NCBI RefSeq assembly: GCF_051401765.1
Contig: NW_027480468.1
Span: 186,001-250,000, forward strand
Direction of reading: 5' to 3'
DNA from: Calliopsis andreniformis
Taxonomy: Eukaryota; Arthropoda; Insecta; Hymenoptera; Andrenidae
DNA length: 64,000 nt
This document shows positions 1-12,696 of this stretch, one piece after another. The translations under genes and the position numbers were made by a program. The notes beneath the pieces were generated by a model. It saw only the letters and a list, made by a program, of their open reading frames with translations, did no database searches and was not told the DNA's origin. Position 1 is the stretch's first letter. The number at the start of each line of letters is the position of its first letter.

Positions 1-115
1 CCTCATTCTTCAATCCTCGGTACCGAATCCACAATCTTCAGTCCTGAATCCTCAATCCTCAATTCTCAATCCCGAATCCTCAATCCTGAATCCTCAAGCT
101 TCAGCCCTCAGTCCT

Positions 116-255
116 CAACAATCAGTTGTCAATCCCCAATCCTCAATAGAATATCCTCAATTCACAGTTTTCAATACTCATTACTCAATTTGCAATCTTC
201 TGATCTCTATCCACAAACATCAATTCTCATCACTCAACCCTCAATACTCAGTCCC
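116..255 (+). repeat. Anchor 1, subfamily B
   Basis: Starts at CAACAATCAGTTG and ends at GTCCC. B is marked by TTCAGCCCTC just upstream, GTCAATCCCCAATCC, ATTCACAG, ACTCATTACTC and CTATCCACAAAC. This copy has the private CTTCTGATCTC where the others have CTTCAGATCTC. Confidence 0.88.
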
Positions 256-766
256 CAATCCTCAAGCTTCAAACCAAAATCCCCAATCCTCAATCATCAA
301 TCCTCAATCTTCAATCCTCAATACTCAATCTTCAATCCTCAACCCTCAATCCTCAATCCTCAATCACCAATCCTCAATCCTCAATCCTCAATCCTCAATC
401 GTCAATCTTCAATCCTCAATCCTCAATCCTCAATCCTCAGTCCCCAAACCTCAATCCTGAATCCTCAATCCTGAATCCTCAATCCTGAATCCTCAATCTT
501 CAATCCTCAATCGCCAATCCTCAATCTTCAATCCTCAATCCTCAATCATCAATCCTCAATCCTCAATCTTCAATACTCGATCCTCAATCCTCACTCCTCA
601 TTCCCAAATTCTCAATCTTCGATCCATAATCCTCAAACCTCAATCTTCAATCCTCAATACTCAAATTTCAATCCTCAATCCACAATCATCAATCCTCAAT
701 CCTCAGTCCTCAAACGTCAATCCTGAATCTTCAGTCCTGAATCCTCAATCTTCGGCCCTCAGTCCT

Positions 767-906
767 CAAGAATCAGTTGTCAATCCTCAATCCTCAATAG
801 AATATCCTCAGTTCAGAGGTTTCAATACGCAATACTCAATCTGCAATCTTCAAATCTCTATCCACAAACCTCAATTCTCATCACTCAACACTCAACACTG
901 AGTCCC
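767..906 (+). repeat. Anchor 2, subfamily F
   Basis: F is marked by CTTCGGCCCTC upstream, CCTCAGTTCAGAG and CGCAATAC. This copy begins CAAGAATCAG, one of only two copies in which the first ten bases are altered. Confidence 0.88.
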
Positions 907-2195
907 CAATCCTCAATCTTCAATCCTCAATCCTCAATACTCAATGCTCAATCCTCAACCTTCAATCCTCAATACTCAAACTTCAATCCTCAATCCTCAA
1001 TCCTCAATCCTCAATCCTCAATCTTCATTCCTCAATCCTCAATCCTCAATCCTCAATCCTCATACTTCAATCCTCAATACCCAATCCTCAATCTTCAATC
1101 CTCAATCCTCAATCCTCAATTCTCAATCCTCAATCCTCGATCCTCAGACCTCAAACATCAATACTCAAACCTCAGTCCTCGTCCTCAATCCACAACCCTC
1201 ATTCCCCAATCCTCAATCTTCAATCATCAATATACAATCTTCAGTCCTCAATCCTCAATACTCAATCCTCAATCCTCAGCCCTCAATGTTCAATCCGCAA
1301 TAATTAATCCTCAAATTTCAATCCTCAATCCTCAATCCTCAATCCTCAATCCTCAATCCTCAATCCTCAGCCCCCAAACCTCAATCCTGAATCCTCAATC
1401 CTGAATCCTCAATACCCAATCTTCAATCCTCAATCCTCAGTCCTCAAACCACAATTCTGAAACCTCAATCCTGAATCCTCAATCTTCAATCCTCAATCTC
1501 CAACCCTCAATCTTCAATCCTAAAACCTCAATCCTCAATCCTCAATCGTCAACCTTCAATCCTCAATACTCAATATTCAATCCTCTATCCTCAATCCTCA
1601 ATCCTCAATCCTCAATCCTCAATCCTCAATTTTCAATCCTCAACACTCAATCTGCAATCCTCAATCCTCAATACCTCAATCCTCAATCCTCATTCTTCAA
1701 TCCTCAGTACCGAATCCACAATCTTCAGTCCTGAAGCCTCAATCCTCAATTCTCAATCCTGAATCCTCAATCCTGAATCCTCAAGCTTCAAACCTAAATT
1801 CCCAATCCTCAATCCTCAATGTTCAACCCGCGATACCCAATCCTCAATGTTCAATCCTCAATACTCAATCCTCAATCCTCAGTCCTCAATCCTCAATCCT
1901 CAATCCACAATCCTCAGTCCCCAAACCTCAATCCTCAATCTTCAATCCTCAATACTCAATCTTCAATCCTCAATCCCCAATCCTCAATCCTCAATGCTCA
2001 ATCCTCAATCCTCAATCTTCAATCCTCAATACTCAATCTGCAATCCTCAATCCTCAATCCTCAATCCTCAATCCTCATTCTTCGATCCTCAATACCGAAT
2101 CCTCAATCTTCAATCCTCAAACCTCAATCCTCAATTCTCAATACTCAATCTTCAATCATCAATATTCAATCTTCAATCCTCAATCCTCAATCCTC

Positions 2196-3005
2196 AATTC
2201 TCAATCCTGAATCCTCAATCCTGAATCCTCAAGCTTCAGCCCTCAGTCCTCAACAATCAGTTGTCAATCCCCAATCCTCAATAGAATATCCTCAATTCAC
2301 AGTTTTCAATACTCATTACTCAATTTGCAATCTTCAGATCTCTATCCACAAACATCAATTCACATCACTCAACCCTCAATACTCAGTCACCAATCCTCAA
2401 GCTTCAAACCTAAATCCCCAATCCTCAATCATCAATCCTCAATCTTCAATCCTCAATACTCAATCTTCAATCCTCAACCCTCAATCCTCAATCCTCAATC
2501 CTGAATCCTCAATCCTGAATCCTCAATCCTCAATCGTCAATCTTCAATGCTCAATCCTCAATCCTCAATACTCAATCCTCAATCCTCAATCTTCAATCCT
2601 CAATACTCAATCTGCAATCCTCAATCCTCAATCCTCAATCCTCAATCCCCGTTCTTCAATCCTCAATACCGAATCCACAATCTTCAATCCTCAATCCTCA
2701 ATCCTCAATTCTCAATACTCAATCTTCAATCATCAATATTCAATCTTCAATCCTCAATCCTCGATCCTCAATCCTCAATGCTCAGCCCTCAATGTTCAAT
2801 CCGCAATAACTAATCCTCAAATTTCAATCCTCAATCCACAGTCCTCAATCCTCAATCCTCAATCCTCAATCCTCAGCCCTCAAACCTCAATCCTGAATCC
2901 TCAATCCTGAATCCTCAATACCCAATCTTTAATCCTCAATCCTCAGTCCTCAAACCACAATTCTGAAACCTCTAATCCTGGATCCTCAATCTTCAATCCT
3001 CAATC
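2196..3005 (+). repeat. Local duplication, copy 1 (partner 3,787-4,596)
   Basis: The segment reappears 1,591 bases downstream. Landmarks at the same offset are the anchor (2251 and 3842), AAACCTCAATCCTGAATCC (about 2882 and 4473) and CCCAATCTTTAATCC (2921 and 4512). Both copies carry ATTCACATCACTC in the anchor where most B copies have ATTCTCATCACTC. That shared private variant supports direct duplication over independent mutation. Ends are estimated by eye. Confidence 0.75.
2251..2390 (+). repeat. Anchor 3, subfamily B
   Basis: Carries ATTCACATCACTC and CAGTCACC; duplicated as anchor 6. Confidence 0.88.
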
Positions 3006-3070
3006 CTCAATCCTCAATTCTCAATCCTGAATCCTCAATCCTGAATCCTCAAGCTTCAGCCCTCAGTCCT

Positions 3071-3210
3071 CAACAATCAGTTGTCAATCCCCAATCGTCA
3101 ATAGAATATCCTCAATTCACAGTTTTCAATACTCATTACTCAATTTGCAATCTTCAGATCTCTATCCACAAACATCAATTCTCATCACTCAACCCTCAAT
3201 ACTCAGTCAC
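3071..3210 (+). repeat. Anchor 4, subfamily B
   Basis: Has CCCCAATCGTCAATAG where the other B copies have CCCCAATCCTCAATAG. It ends CAGTCACC. Confidence 0.88.
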
Positions 3211-3462
3211 CAATCCTCAAGCTTCAAACCTAAATCCCCAATCCTCAATCATCAATCCTCAATCTTCAATCCTCAATACTCAATCTTCAATCCTCAACCC
3301 TCAATCCTCAATCCTCAATCACCAATCCTCAATCCTCAATCCTCAATCCTCAATCCTCAATCGTCAATCTTCAATCCTCAATCCTCAATCCTCAATCCTC
3401 AGTCCCCAAACCTCAATCCTGAATCCTCAATCCTGAATCCTCAATCTTCGGCCCTCAGTCCT

Positions 3463-3602
3463 CAACAATCAGTTGTCAATCCTCAATCCTCAATAGAATA
3501 TCCTCAGTTCAGAGTTTTCAATTCGCAATACACAATCTGCAATCTTCAAATCTCTATCCACAAACATCAATTCTCATCACTCAACACTCAACACTCAGTC
3601 CC
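3463..3602 (+). repeat. Anchor 5, subfamily F
   Basis: Has TTCGCAATACACAATC, shared with anchors 8 and 10. It lies 392 bases after a B copy; the same B-F pairing is seen at anchors 7-8 and 9-10 (385 bases each). Confidence 0.88.
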
Positions 3603-3786
3603 CAATCCTCAATCTTCAATACTCAATCCTCAATCCTCAATCGTCAATCTTCAATCCTCAATACACAATCTTCAATCCTCAATACTCAATCTGCAATCCT
3701 CAATCCTCAATACCTCAATCCTCAATCCTCATTCTTCAATCCTCAGTACCGAATCCGCAATCTTCAATCCTCAATCCTCAATCCTC

Positions 3787-4596
3787 AATTCTCAATCCTG
3801 AATCCTCAATCCTGAATCCTCAAGCTTCAGCCCTCAGTCCTCAACAATCAGTTGTCAATCCCCAATCCTCAATAGAATATCCTCAATTCACAGTTTTCAA
3901 TACTCATTACTCAATTTGCAATCTTCAGATCTCTATCCACAAACATCAATTCACATCACTCAACCCTCAATACTCAGTCACCAATCCTCAAGCTTCAAAC
4001 CTAAATCCCCAATCCTCAATCATCAATCCTCAATCTTCAATCCTCAATACTCAATCTTCAATCCTCAACCCTCAATCCTCAATCCTCAATCCTGAATCCT
4101 CAATCCTGAATACTCAATCCTCAATCGTCAATCTTCAATCCTCAATCCTCAATACTCAATACTCAATCCTCAATCCTCAATCTTCAATCCTCAATACTCA
4201 ATCTGCAATCCTCAATCCTCAATCCTCAATCCTCAATCACCATTCTTCAATCCTCAATACCGAATCCCCAATCTTCAATCCTCAATCCTCAATCCTCAAT
4301 TCTCAATACTCAATCTTCAATCATCAATATTCAATCTTCAATCCTCAATCCTCGATCCTCAATCCTCAATGCTCAGCCCTCAATGTTCAATCCGCAATAA
4401 CTAATCCTCAAATTTCAATCCTCAATCCACAATCCTCAATCCTCAATCCTCAATCCTCAATCCTCAGCCCTCAAACCTCAATCCTGAATCCTCAATCCTG
4501 AATCCTCAATACCCAATCTTTAATCCTCAATCCTCAGTCCTCAAACCACAATTCTGAAACCTCAATCCTGGATCCTCAATCTTCAATCCTCAATCT
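3787..4596 (+). repeat. Local duplication, copy 2 (partner 2,196-3,005)
   Basis: This is the second copy of the roughly 810-base block. Near the right end the upstream copy has an extra base (CCTCTAATCC against CCTCAATCC here). To the right it continues into CAATCTCCAACCCTC, which the upstream copy lacks. Confidence 0.75.
3842..3981 (+). repeat. Anchor 6, subfamily B
   Basis: Duplicate of anchor 3 with the same private ATTCACATCACTC. Confidence 0.88.
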
Positions 4597-4719
4597 CCAA
4601 CCCTCAATCTTCAATCCTCAATCCTCAATCCTCAATCCTCAATCCTCAATCTTCAATCCTCAATACTCAATATTCAATCCTCTATCCTCAATCCTCAATC
4701 CTCAATCCTCAATCCTCAA

Positions 4720-6165
4720 TCGTCAATCTTCAATCCTCAATACACAATCTTCAATCCTCAATCCTCATTCCTCAATCCTCAATCCTCATTCTTCCATCCT
4801 CAATAGCCAATCCTCAATCTTCAATCCTCAACCATCAATCCTCAATTCTGCATCCTCAATCCTCAATTCTCAATCCTCATTCTTCAATCCTCAATCCTCA
4901 ATCCTCAATCCTCAATCCTCAATTTTCAATCCTCGATCCTCAATCCTCAATCCTCAGTCCGAAATCCTCAATCTTCAATCCATAATCCTCAACCCTCAAC
5001 CTTCAATCCTCAATCCTCAATCCTCAATCATCAGTCCTCAAACCTCAATCCTCAATCGTCAGTCTTCAATCCTCAATAGTCAATCTTCAATCCTCAATCC
5101 TCAATGCTCAATCCTCAATCCTCATTCTTCAATCCTCAATACCCAATCCTCAATCTTCAATCCTCAATGCTCAATCCTCAATTCTCAATCCTCAATCCTC
5201 AATCCTGAGTCCTCAGTCCTCAAACCTCAATCCTCAACCCGCAGCCCTCATGCTCAATCCTCAATCCTCAATCCTCAATCCTCAATCTTCAATCCTCAAT
5301 ACTCAATCTTCAATCCTCAATCCTCAGTCCTCAAACCTCAATTCTGAATCCTCAATCCTGAATCCTCATTCTTCATTCCTCAATACCCAATCCTCAATCT
5401 TCAATCCTCAATCCTCAATCCTCAATTCTCAATCCTCAATCCTCAGTCCTCAGTCCTCAAACCTCAATCCTCAAACCTCAGCCCTCATCCTCAATCCTCA
5501 ATCCTCAATATTCAATCCTCAATCCTCAATCCTCAATACTCAATCTTCAATCCTCAATCCTCAGTCCTCAAACCTCAATTCTGAATCCTCAATCCTGAAT
5601 CCTCATTCTTCAATTCTCAATACCCAATCCTCAATCTTCAATCCTCAATCATCAATCTTCAATCCTCAATACTTAATCTGCAATCCTCAATCCTCAATCC
5701 TCAATCCTCAATCCTCAATCTTCAATCCTCAATACCGGATTCTCAATCTTCAATCCTCAATCCTCAATCCTCAATTCACAATACTCAATCTTCAATCATC
5801 AGTATTCAATCTTCAATCCTCAATCCACGATCCTCAATCCTCAATCCTCAGCCCTCAATGTTCAATCCGCAATAAATAATCCTCAAATTTCAATCCTCAA
5901 TCCTCAATCCTCAATCCTCAATCCTCAATCCTCAGCCCTCAAACCTCAATCCTGAATCCTCAATCCTGAATCCTCAATACCCAATCTTCAATCCTCAATC
6001 CTCAGTCCTCAAACCACAATTCTGAAACCTCAATCCTGAATCCTCAATCTTCAATCCTCAATCTCCAACCCTCAATCTTCAATCCTCAATCCTCAATCCC
6101 CAATCCTCAATCCTCAATCTTCAATCCTCAATACTCAATAATCAATCCTCTATCCTCAATCCTCA
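4720..6165 (+). repeat. 1.45 kb duplication, copy 1 (partner 7,932-9,380)
   Basis: Rare words recur at a constant offset of 3,212: CTTCCATCCTCAATAGCC (4791 and 8003), CCGCAGCCCTCATGCTC (near 5240 and 8452), AATACCGG/GA ATTCTC (5731 and 8943) and ACTCAATAATCAATCC (near 6133 and 9345). One heptamer is gained and later lost within the block, because the offset is 3,219 at AATAAATAATCC. No anchor lies inside. Confidence 0.75.
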
Positions 6166-6367
6166 ATCCTCAATCCTCAATCCGCAATCCTCAATTTTCA
6201 ATCCTCATCACTCAATCTGCAATCCTCAATCCTCAATACCTCAATCCTCAATCCTCATTCTTCAATCCTCAGTACCGAATCCACAATCTTCAGTCCTGAA
6301 TCCTCAATCCTCAATTCTCAATCAAGAATCCTCAATCCTGAATCCTCAAGCTTCAGCCCTCGGTCCT

Positions 6368-6507
6368 CAACAATCAGTTGTCAATCCCCAATCCTCAATA
6401 GAATATCCTCAATTCAGAGTTTTCAATACTCATTACTCAATTTGCAATCTTCAGATCTCTATCCACAAACATCAATTCTCATCACTCAACCCTCAATACT
6501 CAGTCAC
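6368..6507 (+). repeat. Anchor 7, subfamily B
   Basis: Preceded by CCCTCGGTCCTC. It has ATTCAGAG where other B copies have ATTCACAG, an F-like state inside a B copy. Confidence 0.88.
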
Positions 6508-6752
6508 CAATCCTCAAGCTTCAAACCTAAATCCCCAATCCTCAATCATCAATCCTCAATCTTCAATCCTCAATACTCAATCTTCAATCCTCAACACTCA
6601 ATCCTCAATCCTCAATCACCAATCCTCAATCCTCAATCCTCAATCCTCAATCGTCAATCTTCAATCCTCAATCCCCAATCCTTAATCCTCAGTCCCCAAA
6701 CCTCAATCCTGAATCCTCAATCCTGAATCCTCAATCTTCGGCCCTCAGTCCT

Positions 6753-6892
6753 CAACAATCAGTTGTCAATCCTCAATCCTCAATAGAATATCCTCAGTTC
6801 AGAGTTTTCAATTCGCAATACACAATCTGCAATCTTCAAATCTCTATCCACAAACATCAATTCTCATCACTCAACACTCAACACTCAGTCCC
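6753..6892 (+). repeat. Anchor 8, subfamily F
   Basis: Paired with the B copy 385 bases upstream. The pair recurs 1,001 bases later as anchors 9 and 10. Confidence 0.88.
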
Positions 6893-7368
6893 CAATCCTC
6901 AATCTTCAATCCTCAATCCTCAATCCTCAATCGTCAATCTTCAATCCTCAATACACAATCTTCAATCCTCAATACTCAATCTGCAATACTCAATCCTCAG
7001 TACCTCAATCCTCAATCCTCATTCTTCAATCCTCAGTACCGAATCCACAATCTTCAATCCTCAATCCTCAATCCTCAATTCTCAATCCTGAATCCTCAAT
7101 CCTCATTCTTCAATCCTCAATACCCAATCCTCAATCTTCAATCCTCAATCCTCAATCCTCAAGTCTCAATCCTCAATCCTCAGTCCTCAGTCCTCAAACC
7201 TCAATCCTCAACCCTCAGCCCTCATCCTCAATCCTCAATCCTCACTCCTCAATCCTCACTCTTCAATCCTCAATACTCAATCTTCAACCCTCAATCCTCA
7301 GTCCTCAAACCTCAATTCTCAATCCCGAATCCTCAATCCTGAATCCTCAAGCTTCAGCCCTCGGTCCT

Positions 7369-7508
7369 CAACAATCAGTTGTCAATCCCCAATCCTCAAT
7401 AGAATATCCTCAATTCACAGTTTTCAATACTCATTACTCAATTTGCAATCTTCAGATCTCTATCCACAAACATCAATTCTCATCACTCAACCCTCAATAC
7501 TCAGTCAC
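7369..7508 (+). repeat. Anchor 9, subfamily B
   Basis: Preceded by CCCTCGGTCCTC like anchor 7, but has the usual ATTCACAG. Confidence 0.88.
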
Positions 7509-7753
7509 CAATCCTCAAGCTTCAAACCTAAATCCCCGATCCTCAATCATCAATCCTCAATCTTCAATCCTCAATACTCAATCTTCAATCCTCAACACTC
7601 AATCCTCAATCCTCAATCACCAATCCTCAATCCTCAATCCTCAATCCTCAATCGTCAATCTTCAATCCTCAATCCTCAATCCTCAATCCTCAGTCCCCAA
7701 ACCTCAATCCTGAATCCTCATTCCTGAATCCTCAATCTTCGGCCCTCAGTCCT

Positions 7754-7893
7754 CAACAATCAGTTGTCAATCCTCAATCCTCAATAGAATATCCTCAGTT
7801 CAGAGTTTTCAATTCGCAATACACAATCTGCAATCTTCAAATCTCTATCCACAAACATCAATTCTCATCACACAACACTCAACACTCAGTCCC
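7754..7893 (+). repeat. Anchor 10, subfamily F
   Basis: Has CATCACACAACACTC where other F copies have CATCACTCAACACTC. Confidence 0.88.
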
Positions 7894-7931
7894 CAATCCT
7901 GAATCTTCAATCCTCAATCGTCAATCCTCAA

Positions 7932-9380
7932 TCGTCAATCTTCAATCCTCAATACACAATCTTCAATCCTCAATCCTCATTCCTCAATCCTCAATCCTCA
8001 TTCTTCCATCCTCAATAGCCAATCCTCAATCTTCAATCCTCAACCATCAATCCTCAATTCTGCATCCTCAATCCTCAATTTTCAATCCTCATTCTTCAAT
8101 CCTCAATCCTCAATCCTCAATCCTCAATCCTCAATTTTCAATCCTCGATCCTCAATCCTCAATCCTCAGTCCGAAATCCTCAATCTTCAATCCATAACCC
8201 TCAACCCTCAACCTTCAATCCTCAATCCTCAATCCTCAATCATCAGTCCTCAAACCTCAATCCTCAATCGTCAGTCTTCAATCCTCAATAGTCAATCTTC
8301 AATCCTCAATCCTCAATGCTCAATCCTCAATCCTCATTCTTCAATCCTCAATACCCAATCCTCAATCTTCAATCCTCAATGCTCAATCCTCAATTCTCAA
8401 TCCTCAATCCTCAATCCTGAGTCCTCAGTCCTCAAACCTCAATCCTCAACCCGCAGCCCTCATGCTCAATCCTCAATCCTCAATCCTCAATCCTCAATCT
8501 TCAATCCTCAATACTCAATCTTCAATCCTCAATCCTCAGTCCTCAAACCTCAATTCTGAATCCTCAATCCTGAATCCTCATTCTTCAATCCTCAATACCC
8601 AATCCTCAATCTTCAATCCTCAATCCTCAATCCTCAATTCTCAATCCTCAATCCTCAGTCCTCAGTCCTCAAACCTCAATCCTCAAACCTCAGCCCTCAT
8701 CCTCAATCCTCAATCCTCAATATTCAATCCTCAATCCTCAATCCTCAATACTCAATCTTCAATCCTCAATCCTCAGTCCACAAACCTCAATTCTGAATCC
8801 TCAATCCTGAATCCTCATTCTTGAATCCTCAATACCCAATCCTCAATCTTCAATCCTCAATCCTCAATCTTCAATCCTCAATACTCAATCTGCAATCCTC
8901 AATCCTCAATCCTCAATCCTCAATCCTCAATCTTCAATCCTCAATACCGAATTCTCAATCTTCAATCCTCAATCCTCAATCCTCAATCCTCAATTCTCAA
9001 TACTCAATCTTCAATCATCAATATTCAATCTTCAATCCTCAATCCACGATCCTCAATCCTCAATCCTCAGCCCTCAATGTTCAATCCGCAATAAATAATC
9101 CTCAAATTTCAATCCTCAATCCTCAATCCTCAATCCTCAATCCTCAATCCTCAATCCTCAGCCCTCAAACCTCAATCCTGAATCCTCAATCCTGAATCCT
9201 CAATACCCAATCTTCAATCCTCAATCCTCAGTCCTCAAACCACAATTCTGAAACCTCAATCCTGAATCCTCAATCTTCAATCCTCAATCTCCAACCCTCA
9301 ATCTTCAATCCTCAATCCTCAATCCTCAATCTTCAATCCTCAATACTCAATAATCAATCCTCTATCCTCAATCCTCAGCC
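7932..9380 (+). repeat. 1.45 kb duplication, copy 2 (partner 4,720-6,165)
   Basis: Downstream copy of the block at 4,720. Differences are mostly single bases (CATTCTTGAATCC here against CATTCTTCAATTC; TACTCAATCTGC against TACTTAATCTGC). The right end changes to CCTCAGCCCTCAAACC about 9,375, where the upstream copy continues into plain heptamers. Confidence 0.75.
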
Positions 9381-10729
9381 CTCAAACCTCAATCCTGAAT
9401 CCTCAATCCTGAATCCTCAATACCCAATCTTCAATCCTCAATCCTCAATCCTCAATTCTCAATCCTCAATCCTCAGTCCTCAGTCCTCATACCTCAATCC
9501 TCAACCCTCAGCCCTCATCCTCAATCCTCAATCCTCAATCTTCAATCCTCGATCCTCAATCCTCAATCCTCAGTCCCAAACACTCAATCTTCAACCCTCA
9601 AACCTCAACCCTCAATCTTCAGTCCTCAATACTCAATCTTCAATCCTCAATCCTCAATCCTGAATCCTCAATCCTCATTCTTCAACCCTCAATACCCAAT
9701 CCTCAATCTTCAATCCTCAATCCCCAATCCTCATTTCTCAGTCCCAAATACTCAATCTTCAATCCTCAATCCTCAACCCTCAATCTTCAATCCTCAATAC
9801 TCAATCTTCAATCCTCAACCCTCTATCCTCAATGCTCAATCCTCAATCCTCATTCTTCAATCCTCAATACCCAATACTCAATCTTCAATCCTCAATCCTC
9901 AATCCTCAATTCTCAATCCTCAACCCTCAGTCCTCAGTCCTCAAACCTGAATCCTCAACCCTCAGCCCTCATCGTCAATCCTCAATCCTCAATCTTCAAT
10001 CCTCAATACCCAATCCTCAATCTTTAATACTGAATCCTCAATCCTGAATTCTCAATCCTCAATCCTCAGTCCTCAGTCCTCAAACCACAATCCTCAACCC
10101 TCAGCCATCATCCTCAATCCTCAATCCTCAATCCTCAATCCTCAATCCTCAATCTTCAATCCTCAACACTCAAACTTCAATCTTCAATCCTCGATCCTCA
10201 ATCCTCAATCCTCAGTCCCAAAACCTCAATCTTCAATCCATAATCCTCAACCCTCAATCTTCAATCCTCAATACTGAATCTTCAATCTTCAATCCTCAAT
10301 CCTCAATCCTCAACTCTCAATCCTCAATCCTCAGTCCTCAGTCGTCAAACCTCAATCTTCAACCCTCAGACCTCATCCTCAGTCGTCAATCCTCAATCCT
10401 CAATCCTCAAACTTCAATCCTCAATACTCAATCTTCAATCCTCAATCGTCAATCCTCAATTCTGAATCCTCAATCCTCAATTTTCAATCCTCATTCTTCA
10501 ATCCTCAATACCCAATACTCAATCTTCAATCCTCGATCCTCAATCCTCAATCCTCAGTCCCAAATCCTCAATCCTCAAACCATAATCCTCAACCCACAAT
10601 CTTCAATCCTCAATACTCAACTTTCAATCCTCAATCCTCAATCCTCAATCCTCAATCCTCAAGCCTCAGTCCTCAAACCTCAATCCTGAATCCTCAATCC
10701 TGAATCCTCAATCTTCGGCCCTCAGTCCT

Positions 10730-10869
10730 CAACAATCAGTTGTCAATCCTCAATCCTCAATAGAATATCCTCAGTTCAGAGTTTTCAATACGCAATACTC
10801 AATCTGCAATCCTCAAATCTCTATCCACAAACATCAATTCTCATCACTCAACACTCAACACTCAGTCCC
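10730..10869 (+). repeat. Anchor 11, subfamily F
   Basis: Follows a gap of 2,976 bases without an anchor. It has ATACGCAATACTC and CTGCAATCCTC; the surrounding block recurs around anchors 17 and 22. Confidence 0.88.
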
Positions 10870-11576
10870 CAATCCTCAATCTTCAATCCTCAATCCTCAA
10901 TCCTCAATCCTCAATCCTCAATCTTCAATCCTCAATACTCAAACTTCAATGCTCAATCCTCAATCCTCAATCCTCAATCCTCAATCCTCAATCCTCAATC
11001 GTCAGTCTTCAATCCTCAATACTCAATCTACAGTCCTCAATACTCAATCTTCAATCCTCAATCCTCAATCCTCAATCCTCAATCCTCATTCTTCCATCCT
11101 CAATACCCAATACTCAATCTTCAATCCTCAATCCTCAATCCTCAATTCTGAATCCTCAATCCTCAATCTTCAATCCTCATTCTTTAATCCCCAATACCCA
11201 ATACTCAATCTTCAATCCTCAATCCCCAATCCTCAATCTTCAATCCTCAATCCTCAATACCCAATCCTCAATCCTCAATCTTCAATCCTCAATACTCAAT
11301 CCTCAATCCTCAATACTCAATCCTCAATCCTAAATCCTCAATCCTCAATCCTCAATCTTCAATCCTCAATACTCAATCTGCAATCCTCAGTCCTCAATCC
11401 TCAATCCTCAATCCTCATTCTTCAATCCTCAATCCTCAATCACCAATCCTCAATCCTCAATCCGCAATCGTCAATCGTCAATCTTCAATCCTCAATCCTC
11501 AATTCTCAATCCTCAGTCCCCAAACCTCAGTCCTGAATCCTCAATCCTGAATCCTCAATCTTCGGCCCACAGTCCT

Positions 11577-11716
11577 CAACAATCAGTTGTCAATCCTCAA
11601 TCCTCAATAGAATATCCTCAGTTCAGAGTTTTCAATTCGCAATACTCAATCTGCAATCTTCAAATCTCTATCCACAAACATCAATTCTCATCACTCAACA
11701 CTCAACACTCAGTCCC
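11577..11716 (+). repeat. Anchor 12, subfamily F
   Basis: Preceded by CGGCCCACAGTCC instead of CGGCCCTCAGTCC. It stands just left of copy 1 of the triplicated block. Confidence 0.88.
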
Positions 11717-11825
11717 CAATCCTCAATCTTCAATCCTCAATCCTCAATCCTCAATCGTCAATCTTCAATCCTCAATACACAATCTTCAATCCTCAATCCT
11801 CAATCCTCAATCCTCAATCCTCATT

Positions 11826-12450
11826 CTTCCATCCTCAAAAGCCAATCCTCAATCTTCAATCCTCAACCGTCAATCCTCAATTTTCAATCCTCATTCTTCA
11901 ATCCTCAATCCTCAATCCTCAATCCTGATTCCTCAATTTTCAATACTCGATCCTCAATCCTCAATCCTCAGTCCGAAATCCTCAATCTTCAATCCATAAT
12001 CCTCAACCCTCAACCTTCAATCCCCTGTCCTCAATCCTCAATCATCAGTCCTCAAACCTCAATCCTCAATCGTCAGCCTTCAATCCTCAATAGTCAATCT
12101 TCAATCCTCAATCCTCAGTCCTCAATACTCAATCGTCAATCTTCAATCCTCAATACTCAATCTACAATCCTCAATCCTCAATCCTCAATCCTCATTCTTC
12201 CATCCTCAATACCCAATCCTCAATTTTCAATCCTCAATCCTCAATCCTCAATCCTGAATCCTCAATCCTCAATTTTCAATCCTCAGTCTTCAATCCTCAA
12301 TACCCAATACTCAATCTTCAATCCTCAATCGTCAATCCTCAATCCTCAATTCTCAATCCTCAACACTCAGTCCTCAGTCCTCAAACCCTCAATCCTCAAC
12401 CCTCAGCCCTCATCGTCAATCCTCAAGACTCAATCCTCAATCCTCAATCC
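11826..12450 (+). repeat. Triplicated mosaic block, copy 1
   Basis: Recognised by an ordered set of rare words: CTTCCATCC, CCTGATTCCTC (11926), CAGTCCGAAATCC, CCATAATCC, CAATCATCAGTCC and CCTCAAGACTC (12421). The same order occurs at offsets of about 2,785 and 8,224. A fragment is also visible at about 18,100-18,290. Confidence 0.7.
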
Positions 12451-12556
12451 TGAATCTTCAATCCTCAATACTCAATCTTCAATCCTCAATCCTCAGTCGT
12501 CAAACCTCAATTCTGAATACTCAATCCTGAATCCTCAATATTCGGCCCTGAGTCAT

Positions 12557-12696
12557 CAACAATCAGTTGTCAATCCTCAATACTCAATAGTATATTCTCA
12601 ATTCACAGTTTTCAATACTCAATACTCAATCTGCAATCATCAAACTTCTATCCACAAACATCAAATCTCATCACTCAACCCTCATCGCTCTGTCCC
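12557..12696 (+). repeat. Anchor 13, subfamily D
   Basis: D is marked by CCCTGAGTC upstream, CAATAGTATATTCTC, CATCAAACTTC, ATCAAATCTC and GCTCTGTCCCC, with ATATTCAG after the end. Confidence 0.88.

Larger units (their letters stand above)
1..9380 (+). repeat. Left satellite domain: subfamily B and F anchors with local duplications
   Basis: This stretch has heptamer DNA only. Ten full 140-base anchors (B at 116, 2251, 3071, 3842, 6368, 7369; F at 767, 3463, 6753, 7754) are irregularly spaced from 379 to 2,526 bases. B anchors here are flanked by AAGCTT sites 168 bases apart (for example 96 and 264, 2231 and 2399). Three internal duplications, listed separately, account for much of the sequence. 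Recurrent non-canonical words include GTACCGAATCC, TTCAATCCGCAATAA and ACCACAATTCTGAAACC. Confidence 0.85.

Noticed and set aside
116..255. The 140-base anchor as a transposon or retroelement remnant
   Set aside because: It keeps the heptamer register, has no terminal inverted repeat, target duplication, poly-A tail or coding trace, and reads as diverged heptamers in every part.
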